In this document: positions 34,485 to 46,806 of the stretch, in pieces
How the letters are laid out: each line of letters starts with the position of its first letter
Numbering within the stretch: the first letter of the stretch is position 1
DNA from: Knoxdaviesia capensis
Taxonomy: Eukaryota > Ascomycota > Sordariomycetes > Microascales > Gondwanamycetaceae
Length of the DNA stretch: 64,000 bases
Direction: 5' to 3'
Assembly: GCA_001510575.1 (NCBI GenBank)
Contig: LNGK01000006.1
Coordinates: 2,413,565-2,477,564, forward strand
Notes under the pieces: model-generated
Told to the model about the DNA's origin: nothing
The model's database searches: none
The model's input: only the letters and a program-made list of their open reading frames with translations
Made by a program: the position numbers and the translations under genes

Positions 34485-36974
34485 CGTAAATGCGTTCCTA
34501 ATATACGCCCCTCGGAATAAATAATATAAGAATACTATTATTAGGAAAAAAAAAAAACTTTAGTATAGGAAGAAAATCTTATTAAAAAAAAACTTTAATA
34601 TAGGAAGCATAGGAAAAGAAAATATATAAAAACCTAAAAACCTAGAGAGAGGGAAAAAAAAAACGTATCTTATTTTATTAAAGTACTTCGAAATCGGTTA
34701 TAAAGCTAAAAACTAAGTAGCTTAGTTAAGATATTAGCTATTTATTCCGTATTTAGAACGTATTTAATAGATAAAAACTTAGAATAAATAGATTCCTAAA
34801 TTAGATAAAATTTCGGGTATATATACTTACTCTTATTATAGAATCTCGGGTTATTAATAAGCTTTAAAGTACTAGTATTATTAACTCGTAATCGGATATT
34901 ATAGCTTCGGTTAATTTTATATAAGAAATTACGTAGCTATAACGCTTCCTTAGTAGCTATATTTACTATTATATATTTAGCCTCGATAGTCGATTAGGTA
35001 ATAACTACTTACTTTCTACTTACCTAAGCGATCGGACCACCTTAGATTAATAGGACCTATCCTATTATAGAGCGGCTATTCGGTATAGTATTATAGCTAG
35101 TATCTAAAAAGCTAACTATTAATATAAGTAAAAAGTCTAGCTTAAAAGGTCTCTTATATCTTAAAGATAAGTTCGTCGTCGCTAATAAGTATCTAACGAT
35201 CCGTCTTAGTAATACGAATAGAGGAATAGTTATATAATTAGTAAAAGCTATATAGTAGTAAATAGAAAATACTAAATTAGGTCTCGTTATCGTAGTTATA
35301 TAGATAAGTTATCCGATTATAGACCGATATCTCTCTATATTAATAGTAGATAGCTTTTCACTATCTAAAGTAGCTAAGTTAATACTAGATATCGGGATAG
35401 ATACTAGTCGTATCGTAGAGATATTAAATCTAGCGTTTACTATAATCGCCTCTATATATTATATTTAGTATATAGAATAGGAGTTAAAGTTAATACCGAT
35501 TACTACTCCTAGTAACTACCGTAACTTACCTATTAAGTCTACTTTTAGATAGTCTTAGAGTTCTAGTTCGAAATTAGTTAATATATCTTCTTTCTATCTA
35601 AAGTATAGAATATTATCTATATAAGTAACTAGAATTATACTATCCTTTTATTAGTAAAATAACGCTTTATCTATTTATAATCTCGTAAAACCTATACGTA
35701 AAAGTATATCGTAGAGTCTTAGCTACTACTATCGGCTAGCTTATTTTAGACCGTATAATACTCGTTTTAGATAAATAAACGATTTCTCTATCTAACCTAA
35801 GTTATAGACGAAATCCGGATTACGTTATCTAATTTCGTATATTAGTTAAACTATTCCTTCGTATTATCGTATATATACCTCCTCTTTTAAGAGTCCGTAT
35901 AAGAAAGCTACTATAACGTCTAACTATCGTATAACTAAATATTCTTTAGCTATAATAGCTAATATTACTCTCTACGTCGTAGCGTGCGATATTACGGCGA
36001 AGGTTTCCTAATAATCGAAGCCCTTACGCTATTAAAATCTATAGGCTATAATACGTACTTTCCGTTTAATAATCTATCTATACTTATCGTATTTAGACTT
36101 TAATACCTATTTAGCTATAATTAGCCTATATCTAGACGGTAGCGACTCGACGAATTCGAAGACTCTATAGTTAAATATATTTATTAATTCTATAAGTCTA
36201 GTATCTAACTATTCGTTAGTATTCGCGCCCCTTAGAGCTAATATTATCGTTAGCGGATTAGAAAAACTAGCCTTAATTAGATTATCGGGCTAATTTACGA
36301 GCTAATCTAAAGATTCGTTAACGTAAGTTATTAAATTAATAGCGTTAGGACTAGTATCCGAACTCCTCTTAATAAGTTATCGTACTAGATTATTATACTT
36401 ATAGGCGATAACTAGGTTATCGAAATCCACCTAGTCTCTATTTTAGGTAACTATACGCGTGATCTTCTTTTTAGCGAAAGTTCCCTTTAGCTATAACTTT
36501 AGAATATTAGGTAGTTTTTCTTCTAAGTCTTTAAGGATTCTTATATTAGACGAAATCTAGACTTTTCTAAATTTAGGTACCTATACTTTATATAAATATA
36601 TACCTTAGTAACTAACTAATAGGCTAAATTCTCCTCGTAGAGTAAATTTACTAGGTAAATTACTATTTATACGCGCTCTAACCTCTATAGGCACGTAAAT
36701 AATTATATAGGAACCTAAAGTTCGTAGGTATATAATATTTAGCTAAAAATCCCGTTTAGCTATAGGTATCTAGCTCTACTAACGTTCTATAAGACTAGTA
36801 CCGTAGCTATTAACCGTTAGATTAATTAGTTAAGTAATAACTTCTAAGATATATCCCTATAGGTATATTAGAATACTTTACTATATTATAGTTACTCTTA
36901 TACGGATTACTAGTTCCTTTATAGCTCGTTTAGCGCCACCGTTATAAGTATAATTATAAGCTAGGGAGGGATTA
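34485..36974 (-). pseudogene. Copia pol remnant: reverse transcriptase and RNase H part
   Basis: The left half of the copia interior, read leftward. Reverse-transcriptase blocks are recognisable between about 36300 and 35200, and RNase H would lie further left. Many in-frame TAA and TAG codons, mostly explicable as CAA, CAG or TGG changed by RIP, destroy the frame. The nested gypsy element cuts pol at 36975-36980. Confidence 0.7.
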
Positions 36975-36980
36975 ACTTTA

Positions 36981-37261
36981 TGATTCCTAGATATATAGTC
37001 TAAAGGACTAATAAATAAGTTATAATTATAAGGCACGTATAGAGAAATATATATAAAGGGAAGCTTAAATTTTTTCTATCTTAAGATATTTCCTATAAAA
37101 GCGCGGTAGATATCTACCTTTTATAGGTCTTTTATTAGCTCTTTAAGGTATTTATATATATATAGATATATACCTAAATACTTACCGCTAGGTAGTATCT
37201 ATATGTATTAGTATACGTTTATACGTAATTATAATATACTCTAACCTATTAGGGATCTATA
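36981..37261 (-). repeat. Gypsy 3' LTR (left)
   Basis: A 281-bp LTR matching the right copy apart from transitions. It starts TGATTCCTAG and ends GGGATCTATA on the plus strand, where the final TA is probably a mutated CA. Confidence 0.9.
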
Positions 37262-37276
37262 AGATCCCCTTTCTTA
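37262..37276 (-). other. Gypsy polypurine tract
   Basis: On the minus strand the sequence just before the 3' LTR reads AAGAAAGGGGATCT, a clear polypurine tract, confirming the minus orientation. Confidence 0.65.
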
Positions 37277-37708
37277 ACTAGATCGTCCGCGATCTACCTT
37301 TAACTAATAAAGGATATTAAAAGGACTTCCTTTTATATAATTTTATACTTATACTATAAGCGATTTTTAATTATTTTTATATTTTTCTAAGGGTCCTCTT
37401 TTTTTTATCCTTTTCGACTTTTCTAAGCGTATAGAAAGAAATATAATATAAAGCGAGTCTAAATAGTAGTTAGATAGGAATAATAATAGTAACTAATAGG
37501 AAAATAGGTATCTATATAATAAAAGGGAACTTCCTATTTATAGCGTTTTAAGTAGCTATAGGTACCGTTTTATCCGTCTAACGATATAAATACCTTAATA
37601 TTAGATAGTATTAAGAGGGATTAAGAATACTACGACGCCTAATTAGATAGTAACGGCTTATACTATACTATATAGGTAGCGATTACGTAACTCGTCTACT
37701 TATTATTA

Positions 37709-38520
37709 GTTAATATAGGCGGGCGCTACGCCTAGGAATTAGGCTATAAAGGTAATAGGGACCGGGGCGTTAAGGAAAGGGGGTGCTATTACGATAGCGG
37801 TAGCTACTATTAGTATAGCTATCGGCGTAAATACTAGCATTACTAGTATAACGGTAGCTCTACCGGCTAGTATTAGTACTATAACGGCTAGTATAACGGG
37901 TACTACTACTAGCGGAATAGGTACTAGTAGGGGTCCTCCCTTAATAGTATTAATTTCGGCGGCCTCGGTAGCTAAAAAGAGAGGTAATAGGTATACCGAA
38001 GTCGGGGCTAGCGCTAAAGCCGCACGCCGTAGGCGTATAATAGTTAGTTAAATAGGTACGAGGTATCCCTCGAAAGTATATTAGATAGCTACTATATTAA
38101 TAAAACGGCTCGCGTTATTAAATTCCGCGCTATTTAACTTCCGATTAGCGGCTATAGAGTCCTTATTATAGACGAGTATATATTTAGCTACGGCGATATC
38201 CCGTAGCGCTCGGGTTTACGTACTTAACGTATTAATCTAGTTCTTATTAGTATCTATAAAGGTATCTATTTCGGCCGATATATTACCAGGTACCCGGTAA
38301 TTAACCTAATAGTTATAGTATTTAGTATAAGTATTCTATATAACGTTATTAATAACGTATTAATAATAGAGAATACCTAGGTATTTAATACGTCTTAGTA
38401 CGTATCGGGTATACGGAATCGGCTCGATAGCTCTAACTATAGTAGTAACGCGCGGTACGTTCGTAGCGGGAGTAGCGGTAGGGGGAATAGCGGCTATAGT
38501 AGGTAATAGGGTATTATTAG
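37709..38520 (-). pseudogene. Unidentified extra reading frame downstream of gypsy integrase
   Basis: One minus-strand frame runs about 270 codons with only eight or nine stops, all TAA or TAG and never TGA, as expected if they were Gln codons hit by RIP. The first part has a protein-like composition: a Pro/Thr/Ala-rich start, a Tyr- and Arg-rich block, then an acidic, probably helical segment (short pieces such as TRALRDIAVAKY and KLNSAEFNNASRF). The last part is Val/Ile/Leu-rich and may be chance. I recognise no family. It might be a displaced gag, an added accessory gene, or the trace of another insertion. Confidence 0.4.
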
Positions 38521-39499
38521 CGTTATTATTATTATTATTAGTAGGCTATTAAGAGATATTATTATCGTTTATAATATAAATAGTAGGCTTAGTAAGTAGA
38601 ATAGCTATTAATAATACTAGTAATAGGAAGGATAGATAAGAAAGAGATAGTAGTAATAAGAGAGATAAAGAACTATCTAATTCTAAATCGTTTATAGCTA
38701 GAGATCGCTAGCTTCTTATACTTTTTCGTTAGTTATATAACTATTTGTTTCTTTATTTATTATAAATAGGAAAGAATTTAGCTTTTTATCGTAAAAAGTA
38801 AGGTTATTACGGCGTTTATCGTGCTATAGTAATCCTTCTATTAGCTAATATAGTCCTAATAGCTATTAAACCGGGTAGTTACTAAGAAAAGCGGGTCCTA
38901 GAGGATAGAAGGGATAGCTAGATAAAGGACGTTTAGGTTAGTTACGGCATTTAGAATATCGTGCTATAGCGGTATTATACTATTCGGTATTAGATAGTAT
39001 AATTAGTACCTCCTTCCCCTCCCTTCGTCGTACGAATATAAGAAAGTACGATAGTTAGCTACGTAAATATAGGTAGCTAGCGTAAAGCGCGGGAATTAGG
39101 AATAAAGAAGGGAAGAAAGAAAAAAATAGTATATAGGCGTAGCGGTAAGTCTAGAGCGTTCTATTAATTATTAATATAGTAAAATAAGTTAAAAGTAGGG
39201 AAATACGCGGGAAAAAATTAGAAAAAGTATATAAAAAACGGAATATTAGCGGTAATAGTAGTAAAATAAAAAAAGAATAATAAAAGAAAAATTCTAAAAA
39301 AGGAAAATAATATAGCTTAATAGTAAGGCGTAGCTAAAATAAAAATAGAATAAAGGAAATTAGGATATAGATAGAATTAGGATATAAATAGGGGATAACT
39401 ATAGAACGAATATTATAATAGAAAAGTAAAATAATAAATAAAAAATAAAAAAAAAGGAAGAAATAGTATAGGGTAAGGTAACTATCTACCGATAGACGA

Positions 39500-42400
39500 T
39501 AGATGCTTACGGTCTAGCTCGAGTAAGCGATAACTAGTATACTAAAGGCTACGAATAAGCTAGCTATCCTCGACGTACGCTAGGAATAAGTTAAACCTAT
39601 TATAGCGTTTATCGAGCTAATAACCGCCTAGTAACTCTAGAGTATAGGTATTACCCTAGTAAACGTCGATAATAAGCTACGGTCTATCGTAGAATAGCTT
39701 ATATTTATACTTTTATAGTCGATATCGTAACGTCTAATCGCCTTTACTAAAAATACGATACGTAGCCTTATCGTTCTATAATATAATACGGATATATATT
39801 TAGTATACCTTTATAGAGTTAGATAATAAGCGAACGGTCTTAAATAACTATCTTTTATAAGCTAAATCCTATTAAGAGGCGATAACTTCGTCTATAGTAG
39901 GCTCCTATTCGTATAGCGTAATAATATAGGTAGCGCTATCGTAGGGCTCGGTACCGAAAAGTAGGTAATACGGGGAAAAGCTACTTATTTACGGTCTATT
40001 TAAGTAGATACGTATAGCTTTAGGAATAACTATTAGCTAATCGATATCTTCTTAGTTTTCGGTATTAGCGCTAGCTAAATAGCTAGCGATATACTTAATT
40101 TACCCGTTAAAACGCTTAACTCGGTTATTTATCTATAGATAGTATATTATTATACGATACTATTATATAGGGGGGTTATAGTTAGCGAGGAGGGTCTTAA
40201 ATTTATTAAAGTTAAAGGGGGTACCGTTATCGGTAATAATCTCGATTAGCGGTCTAAATACTACGTAAATACGTGCTATTAGTAACTTTATAATAGCTAA
40301 GGTACTATTACGAGGGTTTATAGCTACTATAGCGTAGCTAGTAGCGTACTCGACTACCGTTAATAATTATATCCGTTTACTATTAATAATAAAACGGTTA
40401 GTAAAGTCTATTCCTTAGCGTGCTAATAGTTATATTATTAGGATCGGTCGTAGCGATTCTGTTACTTTAGGGGGCTTTTATAGTAATTAATATTCTATAT
40501 ACCGTTAAATAGCCTTATTCGTAACTAAAATTAAGTTAGGATACTATACTCGTTTAGCTAATAGCGTATATAGGGTACTAACGCGCGTATAGCCTTCTAG
40601 CTTATAGACCTTAATAGCTTCTAAAATAGAAGCCTCGTACGTTAGTATTTTTATTAGGATACGGTTAATAACGGTATATACTTCGCTATAAAAGATAGCG
40701 AAATAGTCTTAAACGAAGGTCGAAGGGATACGATAGGGGAGTAGATAGCTATTCTCTAAGTAGTTAATAATATCCTAGATATCGTGCTATTTAAAGTCGT
40801 CTAACTTCTTAATATTAGGGGTAATTAGCGTATCGTTCGTAAGTTATTCGGTATTTATAGTATTATTCGGAGGCTATTCGGCGTCGTTTTACGGTAGTCG
40901 CGCTAGTAAACGTATCTTAAATCGTTAGTTTAGTAGTCTAGGGGTCTCGTTATTAGTAGTAGTAGTAGGAAAGACGTTGGTTAACGTGTTATTATCGTTC
41001 GTTTCGTACCCTTCCTCCTTATTCGTTATAAGCGCTATATCTATATACGGCCGTAATAACTAATTAGCTAAAATATTAGCTTTTCTAGATTAGTAGTAAA
41101 TACGTACGCTATAGTATACGATTATATCGAGAAATCGTAATATTCTAGCTAGCTATTCTTACTTAATAGTAAAAAGGTATAGGGTTTCGTAGTTAGTAAT
41201 AATAGTAATCTTAGCGGCCTCTAGCTAGCTCCTCTAATACTATAATAATATAATAACGGTAAGTATTTCTCTCTCTTAAGTACTATATCGCTACTAGGTC
41301 TTCGATAAAACGGCGCTAAAGTACGTAACTAGGCGTAAAACGCTACGTTTATTATTAGAATCGCGCTATAGTTAGAATAACGTAGTACTAACGGTATAAT
41401 TAGAAGCGTTAGTCTCGAGTATTAATAGGAGTATATAATCGTAGTTACGTAGCTCCGGGAGGGAGGCTATAGTATCGCGAATATCGCGCTAGGCTTATAA
41501 TAACTCGTTATCTAGCTATACTTATACGCCTTTAGGCTTATCTACTCCGGTATACTTATAGAGTAGACGCGTTTTATATACGAAATAGGGGATAAAGCGG
41601 CGTAAATAGCTAGTAGTATTTAAAAAGCTACGGATCTTAGTAGTAATAGTAGGCGCTAGCCTCTCGTAGATAATAGCTACCTTCTTAGGATCGGGACGAA
41701 TACTATAGATAGAGATAATTATTCTTAGGAACTTACCTTTTTTAACGAACTATTCGTACTTCTTAAGGTTTAATAATAGTCGATAACGGCTTAATTAACG
41801 TAGAATAGCGACTATTCTCTTAGCTAATTCTATTATTATCTTACCTTAAATATAAATATCGTCTAAAAAGCCTATAGTAAAGGCGCGTACCGGCTCGAGG
41901 ACTTTATTTATAAAACGCTAAAAGGTTATAGGTACGTTTATAAAGCTAAATAGTATATAAAGCTATTCGTATTATCTAAATAACGTAAAAAACGCTATCT
42001 TTAGTATTACCTCGGGGTCTATAACTATCTACTAGAAGCTATCTTCTAGGTTAAGAAAGGTATAGAATCGGTATCTAGCGGCCTATTATAAGGAATCCTC
42101 GATATTCGGTAGTAGATAAGCTACTTTTCGCGTAACTTTATTTAACGTATAGTAGTCGATTACGAAACGGTATCTAAGCCGGTTATTACTAGGGAGGGGC
42201 TTCTTAGGTAGTAATAGTATAGGTATAGACTATAGGGAGTTAATAGCGTATCGAATAATACCGAGTAAGAGTAGTTTATTAGTAAATTCCTTTATAATTT
42301 TACGTTAGTAGGGGCTATAGCGGCGTAGGGGGAGAGATCTAGGTTTAGTATTAACGGTCTTAATATTATACTAAGTACGGGCCTTTACGTCCGGTCTAGT

Positions 42401-45400
42401 ATCGAAATACCGTAGAATAAAGACGAAGGTATTATTATCGAAGGCCTTTCGTATAATTATTAGGGCTTCGGTATTTACTTTCTTTTATTAGTTTTCTATA
42501 ATAATACGGGTACCGCGAATAGCGTTACGCTTTATACGTTCTTTCGTAAGTAATAGTTACTTCTTATACTTAGGTAATAGCTCTTTATTAAATTCGATAG
42601 TTACTTAGTTAGTATTTACTATTTTAGGAAATATTTATCGGGGTAAAGGAGTACTATTATACTATTACTTAGTAAGGTACGTAATAAAGGGAAACGATTT
42701 AGAAGTAATATAGGAGAGGGTATAGGTATTAGGATCCGTAAGTAAAATGCTATAAATATATATCGATAGAGGTAAAGGGAGGTTCTTATTATATAAAGAT
42801 ATAGGATTATCGTAAGAAGAGGTAATATTTATCGGACTAGAATCGGTAGTAGAGGTAGTATAGGTAATAGCGATATTATCTCGTCTCTAGGGAGGGTAGA
42901 AATATAGAATAATAGGGGAATCGCGTAGGAGTATAAGCTTTATCGTGCTATTAGCGTTAGTATAACCGAGCTTCGTAGCTCCGCTTTAGCCGATAGTTAA
43001 GTTAGTAGGATAGGTACTATCGGTAATAATACCGGCTACTATAGAAATAACCTTAGATAGTCCGTTAATAATCGTTAATCGGAAGGAAATAACGATATCG
43101 TTAATAATAACGAAGCTACTATTACCGCCTAGGCTACTAAGGCGTAGAGGGTTAGTAGATCGGTATAGCGCTAAATAACGACGGGCGTACGATTTAGAGA
43201 CGAATACGCTAGCTATTCTAGTATCGATAAATACTATAAGCGGCGTTTATTAGTTATTCGTTAATAAACTAGTATAGAGGCGGTATCGTTTACGGTATCC
43301 TTCGCGTCGTAGCTATTTTATTAGTATCTTACTAATTAACGTTAATTCCTCTACCGAAGGGATTATAAATAGTATAGAATAATAGGTAACGTTAACGAAA
43401 TAGTTATTATCTACGTCTAAGCCCGTAGCTTCTAAGAGGGGAGATCCTTTAGGAGATAAGTCTTCTTTCTATATAAGGTATATACTATAAATAGCGGGCT
43501 TCTTATCCCCTCTCCTATTATTCCGCTATCCTTTATCTATTATTAATCTATCTTTATTTTTAGAGGGGTAGGGAGTAGGGGAACGGTATATCTTTTAGTC
43601 GTAAGATAGTCTTTATAAATAGTTATAGTCGCGGGAGGTATTTCGAGAATAGTTACGAGGCTCGCGGGAATAACTATAATTATCTATCGTTTAGCCTCGG
43701 TTTATTATAAAACGCGTATTCTAGCGCGCCTTTTAACGTCGATCGTTATTCTTAATACGTAGCTCTATATATTCGCGAACCTAATAACCTATCTTTCTAT
43801 ATTAGAAATACGTAGATTTATCTCTATCTTTATCCTACGTAATATAATTAAGTACCTCTTTACGGGTTCTAAATTATAGCGTTTCTCCTTCCTCTTTAGT
43901 CTTCGGCGTAGTATTTAGCTAAGCGGCGTATAATTATCTAGTCTTTAATAAATAATAGGTAGTATTAACTATAGTACGGATACTAGAATTAGGGGTTATA
44001 TCCTACTATATCTTATACTATAAGTCCGTAATATTATAACGTAGAATATCCTCTACTATACGTTAAATATAATGCGTTTCGAGTAAGTTATCGGTAGAAT
44101 TCTATATTATTTTAGCTAAAAGTTCGATAGCTTTATATTTAGACTTATTCTAATAATTAAACGCGAGAGCTATAAATACGCGTGAAGGGGTAGATATTAG
44201 TATACGACTAGAGATAAATATTAGTATAGATTCTATTAGTATAGGCTACGGTATATTAGTATACTATTAAATAAAATACTAAAGGGGTATAAATTCGCTT
44301 CTAATTATTAATAGTATTCGAGACGTCTAATACGTATATAGAATTATAGATTTATATAAATAAGTTTAAATACGTACTAATTATATTATAACTATATAAT
44401 CTACTTTACTTAAGTAATCGCTTTATAGCTAACTAATAGCTTTTTTACTATTTTTCTTACGATCTTCTCTATTACTAATATCTAATAAGAGTATTAGCTC
44501 TAGAAATATCGCTTAGAGGTATTAATACTACCTAATAGCGTACTCGTCGTTTATTAGAGGTATATTTTACTTTATTAAACTACCTTCGATAGCTAAATTC
44601 CTATTTACTAAATAAGGGCTTAGGAATCGTCCTTTAATAGTAAGCTATAATAGTAATATAAAGCCGTTAATACTAATATTAGTAAACGGTTTACTATTAG
44701 GTCCTAGATATAGTTTCGCTTAAAACATTACTTTAGGGGTTATCGTTTATAAGGGTATTTACTAGAATAGTATAGGAAATATTAGAATTATACCGCTATC
44801 GTATACTCCTTATCTATATATATAACCTTATTATCCTTTTAGAACTATACTACCTATACCTCTTAGTATTTATAATATAATATATAGTACTAAGGGCTAG
44901 TTTCTCGTTAGTTAGATACTAGTTATAGGTAATAACGGGTTATTAGCTATAGTTACGCTAGAAAGGGGGCTCTTTCTACTTAGGTCGGTAGGTAATAGTA
45001 GTCTTATTATCTATAAACTAGCTAATAATAGCGAGGGAGTAAGAAAAGAGGATAAGGTAGCTATAGCTATAGCTAGTAAGTTACTATAGCTTATAGTATC
45101 TATTAGCTTTTCTAGAAGCTTTTCTATTATCGTACTAATAACGGTATTTATATTATCGGTACGCTCTTTCTCTCTCGCTTATCTATTAAAGTTAGACTCT
45201 ATATAGTCCGTAAGTAACGCTTTTATTATTTACTTTAATTCCTCGATCGTAATAGACTCGGTATATTAAGGCGGTAGACTACTTACCGGTTATACTAGTA
45301 GAATATTTATCCCGTTATCTATAGCCTTTCCTTTCCCTTATCCTATTATTATCCGACGATTATACGTAATAAGGGTTACTTCCGCTAGGGGTTATAGCTC

Positions 45401-46519
45401 CTTAACCGGTAACTTATTAGTTTATAGGTTAGTTATAGCGCTTACCTTACTTAAGGCTTTAAGGTTATAGGTAATACTTTTATCTCTTTTACGTAGAATA
45501 CGTTATTCTTTATCCGATATTTAGCGTAAAAGCGGATATTAGCGGTCTAGGCTCGCTAGGAAATAGGGGGTTAGGGATATAAACCGATAGTAAGTAGGAA
45601 CGAAAGGGAATAAATAGGGAAAACTAGGGTATAATAGTCCTAAAGGGTTAGATAGTCTAGATTTATAGGGTTAATAATAAGGGGAAAGAACGGTAGAAAG
45701 GATAACTATTAGAAAAGAAATAGAGCTAGTAAAATAAGAAATAAGACTATTAGTATATAAACGGGGTATAAAGGGGGTATAAAAGCGGGTTAATCTTAGA
45801 ATAAGAGGCGAATTAGTAATTAGAATTAAATAGAATAGGAGAATAAGTAAAAAGGAAATCCGTAAACGGAGGTAGTAGAAAATAATCGAAAATAGTAAAA
45901 ATATTAAGACGTTAGTTATTAGAATAGTAGGAGTCTTAGAAATAACTAGAAAAAGTCGTAGAAATAAATAGGTAGAGTCGTAGAATAAATAGAAATATCG
46001 TAAAAATAAAGGAAAAGTCGTAGAAATAAATAAAAATAGAGGGATTAGCTATCGAATATTTAGTAATAGGACTCGAACCTATTAGTAGTATCCGATAGCT
46101 TAAGAGGTATAGGAAAGGCACGCGGGAGGCGTATAAAACGTCGGTAAAGGTAGGGTAATTCGGTATTTCGCTAGAGTAATAGTAGTTAATTAGCTATTAG
46201 TTCGGTAAGGACGGAATTAAAAGAAGGAAAATAAAAGATATTTATTTAACGTACTTTCGTTACTAAAAGGAGGTTAAATAGAAGGGGTTTTTTATAAAAG
46301 AAGGGTAATTCGTAGTTTACCGCGGTGGAAAGTAGTAAAACTATCGGTAGAAGTAGATTCTAAATTAAAAGAAAGGAAAGTCGAGATATCGGTCGATTAC
46401 GTATCGATTAGGACTTAAACCTAGAGGAAAGGTAGTTAATTACGACGGTTAGGCTTTAAAGGAAGGTTAATAAGAGATTAATAGTATAAGCATTACGCTT
46501 ATAAAAAATTAATTTTTTA
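39500..46519 (-). pseudogene. Gypsy gag-pol remnant
   Basis: Read leftward from the right LTR: gag region (roughly 45900-43500), then protease, reverse transcriptase (about 42400-41600), RNase H, and integrase (about 40800-39800). The boundaries are approximate because RIP has filled every frame with stops. The longest open frames near the right end (45936-46121) are remnants without function. Confidence 0.65.
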
Positions 46520-46800
46520 TAATTCCTAGATATATAGTCTAAAGGACTAATAAATAAGTTATAATTATAAGGTACGTATAGAGAAATATATATAAAGGGA
46601 AGCTTAAATTTTTTCTATCTTAAGATATTTCNNNNNNNNNNNNNNNNNNNNNNNNNNTTTTATAGGTCTTTTACTAGCTCTTTAAGGTATTTATATATAT
46701 ATAGATATATACCTAAATACTTACCGCTAGGTAGTATCCACGTATATTAGTATACGTTTATACGTAATTATAATGCACTCTAACCTATTAGGGATCTATA
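46520..46800 (-). repeat. Gypsy 5' LTR (right)
   Basis: A 281-bp copy of the left gypsy LTR, including 26 undetermined bases. Differences from the left copy are all transitions (C/T or G/A), most in CpA or TpG context. Confidence 0.9.
46632..46657. other. 26-base run of undetermined bases (N)
   Basis: The gap lies inside the right gypsy LTR and matches exactly the 26 bases at 37093-37118 of the left LTR, so its length looks real. Confidence 0.98.
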
Positions 46801-46806
46801 ACTTTA

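Larger units (their letters stand above)
36981..46800 (-). mobile_element. Ty3/gypsy LTR retrotransposon nested in the copia element
   Basis: Two 281-bp direct repeats (36981-37261 and 46520-46800) are flanked by the target duplication ACTTTA (36975-36980 and 46801-46806; 5 or 6 bp, as the first base is ambiguous). On the minus strand a reverse-transcriptase block (GFLDDIYI, near 41850-41890) is followed by the RPDPKKV...SFLN connection block (about 41600-41720). An integrase core with ITDNGTPF follows near 40200-40430. This order of reverse transcriptase before integrase defines gypsy. Total length is 9.8 kb, longer than the usual 5-8 kb, with about 2 kb of extra sequence between integrase and the left LTR. 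It is heavily RIP-mutated. Confidence 0.9.

Noticed and set aside
37740..37950. Plus-strand Tyr/Gly/Asn-rich reading
   Set aside because: It needs many stops to be read through and fades outside this stretch; the minus frame is longer and matches the element's orientation.
46040..46110. tRNA-like signal on the minus strand (GGTTCGAGTCC with a 5-bp T-arm)
   Set aside because: Flanking sequence does not give a normal acceptor stem, D arm or anticodon arm, and it lies in degraded gypsy sequence.
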